A program made the position numbers and the translations under genes. A DNA stretch of 64,000 nucleotides, taken from assembly GCA_026391795.1 (NCBI GenBank), contig JAPLDI010000021.1:1-64000 (forward strand), written 5' to 3'. Below the pieces are notes generated by a model. It searched no databases. It worked only from the letters and a program-made list of their open reading frames with translations, and was not told the origin of the DNA. The DNA comes from Bacteroidota bacterium (GTDB taxonomy: Bacteria; Bacteroidota; Bacteroidia; Bacteroidales; FEN-979). Below, piece after piece: positions 8,186 to 16,954 of this stretch. How positions within the stretch are numbered: position 1 is the first letter of the stretch; every line of letters starts with the position of its first letter.

Positions 8186-9406
8186 TCATCCCCTGATTTT
8201 TTGATAAAAACCGACCAGATTTGAAATGATCAGATCACGGTTGTACCCGGTAAAAATCAGATTCCGCGCATTCCTCCCCATGGTTTCACACAGGGCCTTA
8301 TTTCTGACACAGTCAGAAATGCACCTGACGAATTCATCCACTGTGTCGGCAAGGAAGATCTCCTTGCCATGTGTACAATGAATTCCCTCTGCGCCGACCC
8401 GGGTGGAGATGATGGCTTTTCCTGTGGCCATCCCCTCGATAATCTTGATCCGGATCCCGCTTCCTGAAAAGAGGGGAACAATCAGAATGGCTTTGGATTG
8501 CATAAAGGTCAGGGCATCTTCCACCTCTCCCACAACTTCGACATTGGGAAGGGCTTTTTCCCTGAGACTTTCCGGCATATTCCGGCCGGCAAGGTAATAA
8601 TGCAGCTCGGGGAACCTGCGGTGGATCTCGGGCCAGACCTGTTCAAGGAACCACCAGATCCCTTCCCGGTTCGGGATCCAGTCCATGGCACCGATAGAAA
8701 AGAGTGACGGAAATTCAGGTTCTTTATCGATATCCCGGAAGAGTTCCGGGTCAATCCCAAACGGGATGGCAATAACCGGCCGTTTTTCAACCGAATTTTC
8801 CGGCCAGCATCCGGAGGACCGGAAAAATGCAGCATCCTGTTCCGTGATGGCTACGATGCCGTCAAACTGCCTGACAACTGAGCATTCGTACTTTTTCAGT
8901 TTGCTGATCAGGGAATTCAGGTAAAGCCGCTTTAGAGGATTTTTAGTCGTTGCTGCTACACGCTGCCAGATAAGGTGTTCGATGTTGTGTGCCCGCAGCA
9001 CGATCCGGGCGTCCGAATATTTTCTTACAATCCCGGCATAGGGGCTCATGTAAAGCATTTCGAACTGGACAATGTCAAACTTTTCGGATTGAAGGATCCG
9101 GATCAGGGCATTCTCCAGGTCACGGGAGATAAAACGTTCAACATGGTATGACCGTGTGGAGAACAGGTTCCTGAAGGCGGCAAGAGGGCGGATACTCAGA
9201 TCGACATACACCAGCTCAATGCCTGTTTTTGTTCTGTAATCCTCCGGGATCGAGGAGATATCAACAGAATATTTGTTGGAATTCACTGCCAGAACCTTTA
9301 CGCTGTGGCCGGCCCGGATCAGTCCTTCAACGATCATGTTCATGGCGATGGGTCCGCCTTCTCGGGCAGGATAGGGAGATTTGTTACAGAGAAGGAGGAT
9401 CTTCAT
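8186..9406 (-). CDS. Glycosyltransferase, family-4 type
   Basis: This is a predicted 406-residue GT-B enzyme. I chose the ATG at 9406 (MKILLLCNKSPYPAREGGPI) because the nucleotide-binding strand begins there and because it gives a 4-base overlap with the end of the LptF/LptG gene (9403), typical of translational coupling. The C-terminal half carries GSGIRIKIIEGMATGKAII, the GT4 donor-binding motif. It is related to the adjacent downstream gene, as both share N-terminal PYP and C-terminal motifs. The coupling to an Lpt-type permease suggests a role in envelope polysaccharide or LPS modification, which is an inference from context. Confidence 0.85.
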   Translation of the reverse strand: MKILLLCNKSPYPAREGGPIAMNMIVEGLIRAGHSVKVLAVNSNKYSVDISSIPEDYRTKTGIELVYVDLSIRPLAAFRNLFSTRSYHVERFISRDLENALIRILQSEKFDIVQFEMLYMSPYAGIVRKYSDARIVLRAHNIEHLIWQRVAATTKNPLKRLYLNSLISKLKKYECSVVRQFDGIVAITEQDAAFFRSSGCWPENSVEKRPVIAIPFGIDPELFRDIDKEPEFPSLFSIGAMDWIPNREGIWWFLEQVWPEIHRRFPELHYYLAGRNMPESLREKALPNVEVVGEVEDALTFMQSKAILIVPLFSGSGIRIKIIEGMATGKAIISTRVGAEGIHCTHGKEIFLADTVDEFVRCISDCVRNKALCETMGRNARNLIFTGYNRDLIISNLVGFYQKIRG

Positions 9407-10842
9407 ACACGCTGCTTTTTTATAAGCGTTTGCAAATTCATTACAAACTTGATCCATGAATCAATGTCGAGTAACGAAGCATCGATGGTCGCCTTGTAGG
9501 TAAGAAACGCACCGATCGGAAGCAGTACCAGCGGGGCAATCCATATTCCCTGGTAAGCCGGCAGGACACCCTCTATGGCATACTTTTCACCGGTGATGGA
9601 AAGGATCCAGAACAGGATGAAGAAGATGGTCGATATGACTGCCGGAAGCCCGAGTCCTCCTTTTCGTATGATTGCTCCCAGCGGGGCACCGATAAAAAAA
9701 AGGAGAAAACAGGCAATGGAGAAGGTGAATTTTTTGTGCATGGCCACCTCGTACCGGTAAAGGTTTTTTTCCTTGGCATCGAAACTTTCTGAGCTTGACT
9801 TCAGGTTCTCATTCACGCCATATGCCGTGTTCTTTGCCGATTCGACGATCAGTTTCCGTTCGGCAGGCGTGAACCCGGCGAGAAAATCTTTTTTTGGTTT
9901 GATGGCAGAAACCTTTTTTATGAATTTTTTTGCTGTGTCAGTTGCCGACAGGAAGTAATAATTGCTGACGAAGAGCCTTGAAAAGTTTTTCCGGTCGGTG
10001 ATGATTTCCTTCTGGATCGAATCAATCGATTTTCGCAGCTGATTCGTATTCAGCATTTCGAAATTGTTTTTAAAGAGCTTTTCGTCCGTACGTGTCAGCT
10101 GGAAGGTGGAAAGGTCAAACTGCTGGTACTGTTCATTAAACCGGGTATGCTGGAAAGGATGCGTTACGTTTGCATTTCTCAGGTCGGTCCTCTCCTCGTA
10201 ATTTGTACCCTTGTAGAGTCGGAAGGTCAGGAATCTTTTGTCAGGGGTCAGCTCCATCTTTCCCCATTCGGCAACGGTCAGCGATACATTGCCCTGGTGC
10301 CTGGTATGGTCATAGATCATGACATCCCGGATGGTGTTCCCGTCCTGATCTTTTTTTCCGACCCGGATTACATATCCGTCGATGCCGTTGTAGAAAACGC
10401 CTTCCTTAATGTTGAATGCGAGTTTCTTTTCACGGATATCGAATAAGAGGGAAAGGAATTTCAGGTTGGCAGTGGGCAGGATCACATTGGAGAAATAAAA
10501 TCCCAGCAGACTGATCAGGATCGAGACGATGATCAGCGGCCGCATGATCCGGCTCAGCGATATCCCGGCCGACTTCATGGCTACGAGCTCGTAATGTTCA
10601 CCAAGGTTTCCGAACATCATCAGCGACGATAACAGGATCGCGAGCGGGAGCGCATAAGGTACAAAGGTGGAAGAGGCAAAAAAAAGCAGTTTTGCTATGA
10701 CATACCACTCCAGGCCTTTCCCCACCAGGTCGTCGATGTATTTCCACAGGAACTGCATAAGGAGGATAAAGAGGGCAATGAAGAAGGTCATCACCAGCGG
10801 CCCGAGGTAAGACTTAAGGATGAACCAGTAAAGTTTTTTCAT
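9403..10842 (-). CDS. LptF/LptG family permease
   Basis: This predicted 479-residue inner-membrane protein belongs to the YjgP/YjgQ family, which forms the LptB2FG transporter that extracts lipopolysaccharide from the inner membrane. The start MKKLYWFILKSYLGPLVMTF is typical. Three N-terminal membrane segments are followed by a large periplasmic beta-jellyroll region (about residues 130-370) and three C-terminal segments ending near residue 465. A -7 box (TATTTTTG on the minus strand, 10863-10870) lies about 20 bases upstream of the ATG at 10842. Whether this is the LptF or LptG partner cannot be decided from sequence by eye. Confidence 0.9.
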   Translation of the reverse strand: MKKLYWFILKSYLGPLVMTFFIALFILLMQFLWKYIDDLVGKGLEWYVIAKLLFFASSTFVPYALPLAILLSSLMMFGNLGEHYELVAMKSAGISLSRIMRPLIIVSILISLLGFYFSNVILPTANLKFLSLLFDIREKKLAFNIKEGVFYNGIDGYVIRVGKKDQDGNTIRDVMIYDHTRHQGNVSLTVAEWGKMELTPDKRFLTFRLYKGTNYEERTDLRNANVTHPFQHTRFNEQYQQFDLSTFQLTRTDEKLFKNNFEMLNTNQLRKSIDSIQKEIITDRKNFSRLFVSNYYFLSATDTAKKFIKKVSAIKPKKDFLAGFTPAERKLIVESAKNTAYGVNENLKSSSESFDAKEKNLYRYEVAMHKKFTFSIACFLLFFIGAPLGAIIRKGGLGLPAVISTIFFILFWILSITGEKYAIEGVLPAYQGIWIAPLVLLPIGAFLTYKATIDASLLDIDSWIKFVMNLQTLIKKQRV

Positions 10843-10862
10843 GGATTTCCGGATGACCGTCA

Positions 10863-10870
10863 CAAAAATA
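10863..10870 (-). promoter_or_regulatory. -7 promoter element for the LptF/LptG-glycosyltransferase operon
   Basis: The minus strand reads TATTTTTG. A matching plus-strand TATTTTTG lies at 10902-10909, so the 147-base gap carries two divergent promoters about 30 bases apart. Confidence 0.55.
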
Positions 10871-10901
10871 GCGATTCTTTTTAATGCTCTTCTAAATAAT
10901 G

Positions 10902-10909
10902 TATTTTTG
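10902..10909 (+). promoter_or_regulatory. -7 promoter element for the GNAT-like gene
   Basis: TATTTTTG matches TAnnTTTG and lies about 80 bases before the chosen ATG at 10990. It is arranged divergently with the promoter of the LptF/LptG operon. Confidence 0.5.
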
Positions 10910-10989
10910 TCGTGAAATCGGATGTTCCGATACGCCCGGTACTGACCTTTTGCCTCTACCGGAGAGAGGGAACTCTAATCAACTATCGT

Positions 10990-12186
10990 ATGCAGATCAT
11001 TGAAGTAACAGACAAGAAAACGATCCGGGAATTTTTAAAAGTGCCGAGGATCATTTATAAAGATGACCCTGTGTGGGTATGCCCCCTTGACCGTGAAACC
11101 GAATCCATTTTTAATCCGAAGGAAAACAGTTTTTTTACTCACGGTGAAGCGATCCGGTGGATCATGAAGGATGAACACGGGAACCTGGCCGGGAGGGTGG
11201 CCGCCTTTATAAACAAGAACAAGGCATTCACTTTTCAACAGCCCACCGGCGGGATGGGTTTTTTTGAATGCATCAGCAATCGCGACGCCGCTTTTCTTCT
11301 TTTTGATACCTGTCGCAACTGGCTGGAGGCAAGAGGCATGCAGGCCATGGACGGACCCATCAATTTCGGGGAAAATGATGTGAACTGGGGTTTGCTTGTC
11401 GACGGGTTCATTCATCCCGGCATCGGAATGAATTACAATCCTCCATATTACCGTGACCTGTTTGAGTCCTACGGATTTAAATTTTATTTTGAACAGGTAT
11501 CCAATCACCTGGATATAACGATTCCTTTCCCGGCAAGGTTCGGGAAAATTGCCGATTGGGTAAGAAACAAACCCGAATACCAGTTTCGCCACTTTACTTA
11601 CAAAGATGCCGGAAAGTTCATCCGTGACCTGAAGGATGTATACGACACAGCCTGGGCCTTTCACGAGAATTTTACCCCGATGGAAGAAAAGCTGCTTCAG
11701 AAAACACTGGAAAAATCACGGGATTTCCTTGAGGAAGAGATGATCTGGTTTGTATACCACCATGAGGATCCTGTTGGATTCCTGATCATGTTCCCGGATG
11801 TGAACCAGATCCTTAAACACCTCAATGGAAAATTACACTTTTGGAACAAGTTAAAGTTCCTGTACCTTAAAAAGAGAAAAACCATGACACGGGCAAGGAT
11901 CGTGATCATGGGCGTAAAACCGCAGTACCAGCGCAACGGACTTGAATCGGGAATTTTCTGGCACCTCAGCAAGGTAATGAAAAAAAGACCCCATTTCACC
12001 GAATTGGAATTGTCGTGGGTTGGCGATTTTAACCCTAAAATGCGTGCGCTGCACGAATCGGTGGGGGCGGTTTTTGCCAAAAGGCACATCACCTACCGGA
12101 AGATCTTTGCCGATCATGCATCTGAACAGAGGTCATCCATTATTCCTGTCGATACAAAGGAAAAAGCAGTGCGAAAAAAAGAATAG
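10990..12186 (+). CDS. GNAT-like acetyltransferase-fold protein
   Basis: This predicted protein of 398 residues starts MQIIEVTDKKTIREFLKVPR; an upstream ATG at 10912 is in frame but sits almost on the promoter box, so the internal start is preferred. The N-terminal part (FLKVPRIIYKDDPVWVCPL) and the C-terminal KPQYQRNGLESGIFWHLSK and ELELSWVGDFNPKMRALHE segments resemble a conserved Bacteroidota family with two GNAT-like halves. N-acetyltransferases use acetyl- or acyl-CoA, but the substrate of this family is not known to me. It is monocistronic, divergent from the LptF/LptG operon. Confidence 0.7.
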   Translation: MQIIEVTDKKTIREFLKVPRIIYKDDPVWVCPLDRETESIFNPKENSFFTHGEAIRWIMKDEHGNLAGRVAAFINKNKAFTFQQPTGGMGFFECISNRDAAFLLFDTCRNWLEARGMQAMDGPINFGENDVNWGLLVDGFIHPGIGMNYNPPYYRDLFESYGFKFYFEQVSNHLDITIPFPARFGKIADWVRNKPEYQFRHFTYKDAGKFIRDLKDVYDTAWAFHENFTPMEEKLLQKTLEKSRDFLEEEMIWFVYHHEDPVGFLIMFPDVNQILKHLNGKLHFWNKLKFLYLKKRKTMTRARIVIMGVKPQYQRNGLESGIFWHLSKVMKKRPHFTELELSWVGDFNPKMRALHESVGAVFAKRHITYRKIFADHASEQRSSIIPVDTKEKAVRKKE

Positions 12187-12299
12187 ATGTTAAAATCCCT
12201 TAAAAACAAGAATATTTTTACCTGAATTCTTTTTCCGATTGTTTTTTTATCATATATTTGTTCCATCAAAAAAAAGTTTTGTTTAACCCAAATCCCAAA

Positions 12300-14162
12300 A
12301 TGAGTATGAAAAGATTTCTATGTTTTGTCTTGGCGCTGTGCCTGGCCATAAGCGTATCGGCACAAAAAGGCTCGATACAAAAGAAAATAGCACATTCAAT
12401 CAACAACATCGATCTACCGGTTGTTGTTGGCGAAAATCCTGGTAACACCTATGTTTCCAACAAAAGCCTTCTGGATGATCCCGTGTCGTCAATCACCAAG
12501 TACGACCTTCAGACAAACGGCGCCATCGAAAGCAGGGTATACCTCTTCCCTGACGGAACCGTGGGTACTGCTGCTACCTGGTCTGCACAGGAAACTTCCT
12601 GGACCGACCGCGGTACAGGTTACAATCTTTTTGACGGTACAGCCTTTGGCGCTCTGCCTACCTCACGGGTTGAGACCATCAGGACTGGCTGGCCCAGTTA
12701 CAATCCCTGGGGCGCCGATGGCGAACTTATCATTTGTCACCAGGCAACAGGAAATCTTGTCATGAACACACGCACAACCAAAGGATCCGGAACATGGACA
12801 CAGTCCATATTACCCAACGCCCTTCCTACCGGTGTTCCTGCCATGTTGTGGCCAAGGTCAGTGACCAACGGAACTAACCATATGAACATCCATGTCATTG
12901 CATTGACCGAACCTACTGCAAACGGAGGTATTGTGTATAATGGAATGGACGGAGCTATCATGTATTGCAAATCAACGGATGGTGGTGTTACCTTTTCAGC
13001 CTGGACTCAGCCTGTAGGACTCACCTCAAGCGCCTATTTTGGCTTTGGCGGTGACTCCTATGCATTTGCTGAACCCCATGGCGATACAATCGCATACACG
13101 ATCGGTGGCGATAACCGCGACCTCATCCTTATGAAATCGGTAGACAACGGAACCACCTGGACAAAAACCATTATCTGGCATTGTCTCTATTCCCTCAGCG
13201 GAACTTCCCCGAATTTCTACAATGCCTGCGATGGTTCACAGGCCGTTGCCCTTGATAAACACGGGTTCGCACATGTTGCCTGCGGTTACAATAATGATAG
13301 CACCTATGGCGCTGCAGGTCATTATTACAACCGTAATTTCCATGATATAATCTACTGGAATGAGCATATGGCACAGCTGCCCCAGTTACTTTACAAACCT
13401 GATCTTATTGCCAATGGCCAAATTGGTGCCTGGCTGAAGGATTCAGTCAATGTACTTGCTATTCCCCTTGCAAATCTGACAATTACCGGCGGTTCCTTAA
13501 CCAGGTACCCCCAGATTGTGATCGACAACAGGGATAAAATATACATTGTCTATTCGGCAGCAACCACACTTGTTGATGCCAACAGCAATAACCTGCATCA
13601 CATTTTTGGCAGGGATGGTACGATTTCCGGAGACGGTGTTGTATGGAGCAATGATACCCTGGTTGACATCACCGGCGACTGGCTGCAATACGGTTTCTCA
13701 GAATGCATCTTTGGTGCATGTGCCCCCTCATCAGATAATTATGTTTATACATTCTTCCAGAAAGATGACTATGCCGGCAGCTATGTTCAGAGTGTTGGAC
13801 AGTCAAGCTGGGTAGGTCAGACATCAGCAAGCGACAATTCAGAAGTCCTGCTGCAATGGTTGAAACCGATCAACATAGGTATCAATGACAAAAAGGATAA
13901 ACCGACTTTCAATGTTGGTCAGAACTATCCCAACCCGGTTACCGGTCTCACCAAGGTTAACGTTTACATGCAGAATGGTGGCGACCTCTCCTTCAAGCTG
14001 ACAAACCTTACCGGACAAACCCTCATGACCATGGAGAAATCCAATGTTCAGGCTGGTGTAAATGAGTTCGTAATTGATGGCAGCCAGCTTCCTTCAGGTG
14101 TTTATTTCTACACCGTAAAGCAGGGCGACAAATCCATTACCAAGAAAATGATCGTTCAGTAA
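12300..14162 (+). CDS. Secreted T9SS type A protein with Asp boxes
   Basis: This protein of about 620 residues has a signal peptide (MKRFLCFVLALCLAISVSAQ; ATGs at 12300 and 12306 are both possible) and a C-terminal T9SS sorting domain that begins VGQNYPNPVTGLTKVNVY and ends KKMIVQ. Two Asp-box motifs of the sialidase/BNR type are visible (STDGGVTFS and SVDNGTTWT), so the body may be a beta-propeller. No sialidase catalytic arginine triad could be confirmed, so the function is unknown. The gene at 14888-16762 encodes a close paralogue of almost equal length. The product should cross the outer membrane and be released or surface-anchored. A terminator follows at 14177-14210. Confidence 0.85.
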   Translation: MSMKRFLCFVLALCLAISVSAQKGSIQKKIAHSINNIDLPVVVGENPGNTYVSNKSLLDDPVSSITKYDLQTNGAIESRVYLFPDGTVGTAATWSAQETSWTDRGTGYNLFDGTAFGALPTSRVETIRTGWPSYNPWGADGELIICHQATGNLVMNTRTTKGSGTWTQSILPNALPTGVPAMLWPRSVTNGTNHMNIHVIALTEPTANGGIVYNGMDGAIMYCKSTDGGVTFSAWTQPVGLTSSAYFGFGGDSYAFAEPHGDTIAYTIGGDNRDLILMKSVDNGTTWTKTIIWHCLYSLSGTSPNFYNACDGSQAVALDKHGFAHVACGYNNDSTYGAAGHYYNRNFHDIIYWNEHMAQLPQLLYKPDLIANGQIGAWLKDSVNVLAIPLANLTITGGSLTRYPQIVIDNRDKIYIVYSAATTLVDANSNNLHHIFGRDGTISGDGVVWSNDTLVDITGDWLQYGFSECIFGACAPSSDNYVYTFFQKDDYAGSYVQSVGQSSWVGQTSASDNSEVLLQWLKPINIGINDKKDKPTFNVGQNYPNPVTGLTKVNVYMQNGGDLSFKLTNLTGQTLMTMEKSNVQAGVNEFVIDGSQLPSGVYFYTVKQGDKSITKKMIVQ

Positions 14163-14176
14163 TCATTTCCTTTCCT

Positions 14177-14210
14177 GAAAAAAAACCCTGGTTCGCCGGG
14201 GTTTTTTTTT
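14177..14210 (+). terminator. Rho-independent terminator of the first Asp-box gene
   Basis: A GC-rich stem AACCCTGG / CCGGGGTT with a TTCG tetraloop is followed by a run of nine or more T. It lies 15 bases after the stop codon at 14162. Confidence 0.9.
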
Positions 14211-14291
14211 GCCCCTTCGGTTCATGCTATGGATCTCTTTTTCGCTACCTGATTATCATTTTCTTTTTATTAATCAGCTTCATCCCCTGCA

Positions 14292-14316
14292 CCCCTTCTC
14301 CTTTCAGGAGAAGGGG
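14292..14316. repeat. C/G-rich palindrome, intergenic copy 1
   Basis: Arms CCCCTTCTCCT (14292-14302) and AGGAGAAGGGG (14306-14316) are exact complements around TTC, followed by GACGGGGGTTGAGGTG. Related copies lie inside ubiD (20440-20465) and at 23504-23527. All three share the flank pattern CCTGCACCC or CCTGTCCC before and GGGTGAGGT-like sequence after, so they form one dispersed family. Confidence 0.88.
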
Positions 14317-14435
14317 ACGGGGGTTGAGGTGTATGGGTTGATTCCCCGTCGCTTGCTGCGAGTTGAAAATTTCTTTTCCAATTGATACCTCGCTGCTCCT
14401 GCGAGGAGATTCAATCAACGAGCCTCTGTGAGAAA
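14317..14435. repeat. Direct repeat, copy 1 (about 118 bases)
   Basis: It begins ACGGGGGTTGAGGTGTATGG and continues through GATTCCCCGTCGCTTGCT to GAGGAGATT, with few differences from the copy at 14462-14580 (offset 145 bases). Both contain a CTCGCTGCTCCTGCGAGGAG-type hairpin. The first copy directly continues the C/G-rich palindrome at 14292-14316. Confidence 0.85.
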
Positions 14436-14461
14436 ATAAAAAATACTCTTTAGTCAGCTCC

Positions 14462-14580
14462 ACGGGGGTTGAGGTGTATGGGTTGATTCCCCGTCGCTTG
14501 CTACGAGTTGAAAATTACTTTTCCAATTGATACCTCACTGCTCCTGCGAGGAGATTTAATCAGCGAAAATCTGCGAGAAG
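14462..14580. repeat. Direct repeat, copy 2 (about 118 bases)
   Basis: This is the second copy of the repeat at 14317-14435. It lacks the C/G-rich palindrome in front and ends in AATCAGCGAAAATCTGCGAG. The two copies differ at scattered positions and diverge most at their right ends. Confidence 0.85.
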
Positions 14581-14773
14581 CCTTCAGTGTTATCATGATT
14601 GAAATTCCTGTTAACTATTCATAGGAGGGTATGCTGCATGAAACCAGCTCTTTCCCTCAGGTTTTTGCCGAAAGCCTGACCAATTTTCAGAAGGCAACTT
14701 CCTGCCAATAAGATGTTCTTAATCTTAAAGTGCCAGATAATCGGTAAGTTCCTCTAAATATTAGATGAATGCG

Positions 14774-14804
14774 TTTGATTTATTGAAAATTTCACGTAGG
14801 TTTG
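14774..14804 (+). promoter_or_regulatory. Promoter of the second Asp-box gene
   Basis: A -33 TTTG (14774-14777) and a -7 TAGGTTTG (14797-14804) are separated by 19 bases, the textbook spacing for the Bacteroidota housekeeping sigma factor. The start codon at 14888 is about 80 bases downstream. Confidence 0.7.
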
Positions 14805-14887
14805 TTAAAAAATAAGAATCAACTGCCCAAATCGCCATTGCCAAACACCTGATGCCTGTCGTAAAGTTTAACAAAAAAATTCAAGCC

Positions 14888-16762
14888 ATGAAAAAATTTC
14901 TATTGCTTATGCTTGCCGTGTGCATGACATTTGCGTCTTTTGCACAATTCCATTCAAAGAGAATGATCAAGGCGGAGAAATGCCTTCCGCGAACCACTAC
15001 TGGTATTGATCTTCCTGTTACAGGAGTGCAGAATCAGAATCCCCTTGTTTCGAATAAAAGTGTGATGGATGATCCGGTGACCTGCATCACAAAATATGAT
15101 CTTCAGTCGAATTATACCAGCCAGAAACGGGTTTACCTGCATCCGGACGGGACCATCGGCGGTGTTGCCACCTGGTCGCAACAGGAAACTTCCTGGACAG
15201 ACCGCGGAAGCGGCTACAATTATTATGACGGTACATCCTGGGGCTCATTACCCACTGCCCGGGTGGAAACAAGCCGCGTGGGATGGGGAGAATACATGCC
15301 TTTCGATGTCGATGGTGAGATGATCATCTCCCACCAGGCAACCGGACCACTCGTGATCAACAAACGGACACCAAAAGGATCGGGACCCTGGACCCAGTCG
15401 CTGATGCCGGCATTGCCATCGAATATTACAGGCATGTTCTGGCCAAGGTCCATTGTCAGCGGGGCGAATCATACCTTCATCCACATCATCGCCCTGACCC
15501 TGCCCACAGGCAATGGCGGACAAACCTACAACGGGATGAACGGCGCCCTGCTCTATTGCCATTCCCTTGACGGAGGATCCACCTGGACAGACTGGACTCA
15601 ATTGGCTGGTACCAACGGATCATTTTACACCGATTATACGGCCGATACCTATGCATGGGGCGCACCCCATGGCGATACGCTTGTTTTTACCGTCGGGGAT
15701 ACCGACAAAGACCAGTTTATCATGAAATCTACCGACAACGGAACCACATGGACAAAAACCATACTCTGGCATTCACTCTATAACTTAGGTGGCACCTCAC
15801 CCGGATGGTACAATTGTCCTGACGGAACCATGTCGGTAGCACTCGATAAACAGGGATTTGCACATGTAGCTTTCGGGTTGCTGCAGGACAGCCTAGCCGC
15901 TGCCGGCGGCTACTGGAATGTATATGCCGAGGGTATCGTCTACTGGAATGAGCATCAGCCCATTCTGAGACAGGACCTAAACTACGATTCACTCCTGGCC
16001 ACCGGCCACCTTATTGGATGGGTGAAAGACACCCTGCTGTTTGACCAGACCATCATCCCCACTGCAAACACTACCACCTGGTATGTTTCGCAGACTTCCA
16101 ACCCGGAACTGGTGATCGATAATGATAATAAAGTTTTTCTGACCTTTGCTGCCGGAAATTCCCTTGTGGATGCCAATGGGTATAACCTGCGCCACATTTA
16201 TGGCAGGGATGGGGTCATAACAGGATCAGGAGATGCTATCCTCTGGCACAATGATTCCCTGGTTGATCTTACGGGTGACTGGATCCAGTATGGATTTGCA
16301 GATTGCATGTTTCCTTCGGCTTCCATCACTTCTGATGCCAATATCTATATACTCTTCCAGAAAGACGATTATGCCGGATCGTATGTGAAAAGCATAGGCA
16401 ACTCCGGCATGCGCGGCCAGACTTCAGCAAGCGACAACTCCATCACCCTTCTGAAATGGACGAAACCGATCTGGACAGGCGTGAACGAAAAGAAAGCTAA
16501 ACCCACTTTCTCGGTCGGACAAAACATCCCGAACCCGGTCAGCGGATTGACAAAAGTGAATGTTTACCTCCAGCATGCAGGTGATCTTTCCCTGAAGGTG
16601 ACCAGCCTCACCGGGCAGACGCTGATGAATATGGAGAAACCCAATGTTCAGCCGGGTGTCAGCGAGTTTGTAATCGACGGCAGCCAGCTTGCTTCAGGCG
16701 TCTATTTTTATAGCGTGATGCAGGGTGATCAGAAGATTACCAAGAAGATGATTGTTCAGTAG
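14888..16762 (+). CDS. Secreted T9SS type A protein with Asp boxes, paralogue of the upstream gene
   Basis: This protein of about 624 residues starts MKKFLLLMLAVCMTFASFAQ, a signal peptide, and ends with a type A T9SS sorting domain (VGQNIPNPVSGLTKVNVYLQ to KKMIVQ). It aligns over its full length with the gene at 12300-14162: shared stretches include VSNKS, DDPV, TKYDLQ, RVYL, PDGT, SAQETSWTDRG/SQQETSWTDRG and the Asp boxes SLDGGSTWT and STDNGTTWT. It has its own promoter, so the pair may be regulated separately. The function is unknown; an adhesive or carbohydrate-binding beta-propeller is one possibility. Confidence 0.85.
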   Translation: MKKFLLLMLAVCMTFASFAQFHSKRMIKAEKCLPRTTTGIDLPVTGVQNQNPLVSNKSVMDDPVTCITKYDLQSNYTSQKRVYLHPDGTIGGVATWSQQETSWTDRGSGYNYYDGTSWGSLPTARVETSRVGWGEYMPFDVDGEMIISHQATGPLVINKRTPKGSGPWTQSLMPALPSNITGMFWPRSIVSGANHTFIHIIALTLPTGNGGQTYNGMNGALLYCHSLDGGSTWTDWTQLAGTNGSFYTDYTADTYAWGAPHGDTLVFTVGDTDKDQFIMKSTDNGTTWTKTILWHSLYNLGGTSPGWYNCPDGTMSVALDKQGFAHVAFGLLQDSLAAAGGYWNVYAEGIVYWNEHQPILRQDLNYDSLLATGHLIGWVKDTLLFDQTIIPTANTTTWYVSQTSNPELVIDNDNKVFLTFAAGNSLVDANGYNLRHIYGRDGVITGSGDAILWHNDSLVDLTGDWIQYGFADCMFPSASITSDANIYILFQKDDYAGSYVKSIGNSGMRGQTSASDNSITLLKWTKPIWTGVNEKKAKPTFSVGQNIPNPVSGLTKVNVYLQHAGDLSLKVTSLTGQTLMNMEKPNVQPGVSEFVIDGSQLASGVYFYSVMQGDQKITKKMIVQ

Positions 16763-16773
16763 AAGTAGCGAAG

Positions 16774-16827
16774 TAGTGAGTTGGTGAAGTGGCGAAAATT
16801 GTAAATCACTACTTCACCAACTCACTA
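16774..16827. repeat. 17-bp inverted repeat after the second Asp-box gene
   Basis: TAGTGAGTTGGTGAAGT (16774-16790) and ACTTCACCAACTCACTA (16811-16827) are exact complements separated by 20 bases. It begins 12 bases after the stop codon and may terminate transcription, although no T-run follows. Degenerate units of CCTAATGCC/CCAATACC type fill 16840-16905, a style of spacer also seen near 3485-3515 and 31345-31375. Confidence 0.8.
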
Positions 16828-16954
16828 TTTCACTAGTTTACCTAATGCCTAATGCCCAATGCCTAATACTCAATACCTAATGCCCAATACCTAATACCCA
16901 ATACCAACTTTGAATTAATTTCCTATTTTTGCAATCCACTTCAGGAAAAGCAGA

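Larger units (their letters stand above)
14211..14773. other. Repeat-filled gap between the two Asp-box genes
   Basis: This stretch holds no convincing gene. A C/G-rich palindrome occupies 14292-14316 and two copies of a 118-base direct repeat occupy 14317-14435 and 14462-14580. The rest (14581-14773) is AT-rich and unremarkable. A 72-codon open frame at 14245-14463 on the minus strand is translated repeat and is not a gene. Confidence 0.75.

Noticed and set aside
8446-8480. GC-rich hairpins inside the glycosyltransferase gene considered as terminators
   Set aside because: They lie inside a conserved coding region and reflect codon use.
14245-14463. Minus-strand open frame of 72 codons between the Asp-box genes
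   Set aside because: Its sequence is the translation of the C/G-rich palindrome and the 118-base repeat, with no independent coding signal.
16840-16905. CCTAATGCC-type degenerate units considered as a gene or CRISPR leader
   Set aside because: The units are imperfect, overlapping and lack a frame; the same spacer style occurs at 3485-3515 and 31345-31375.
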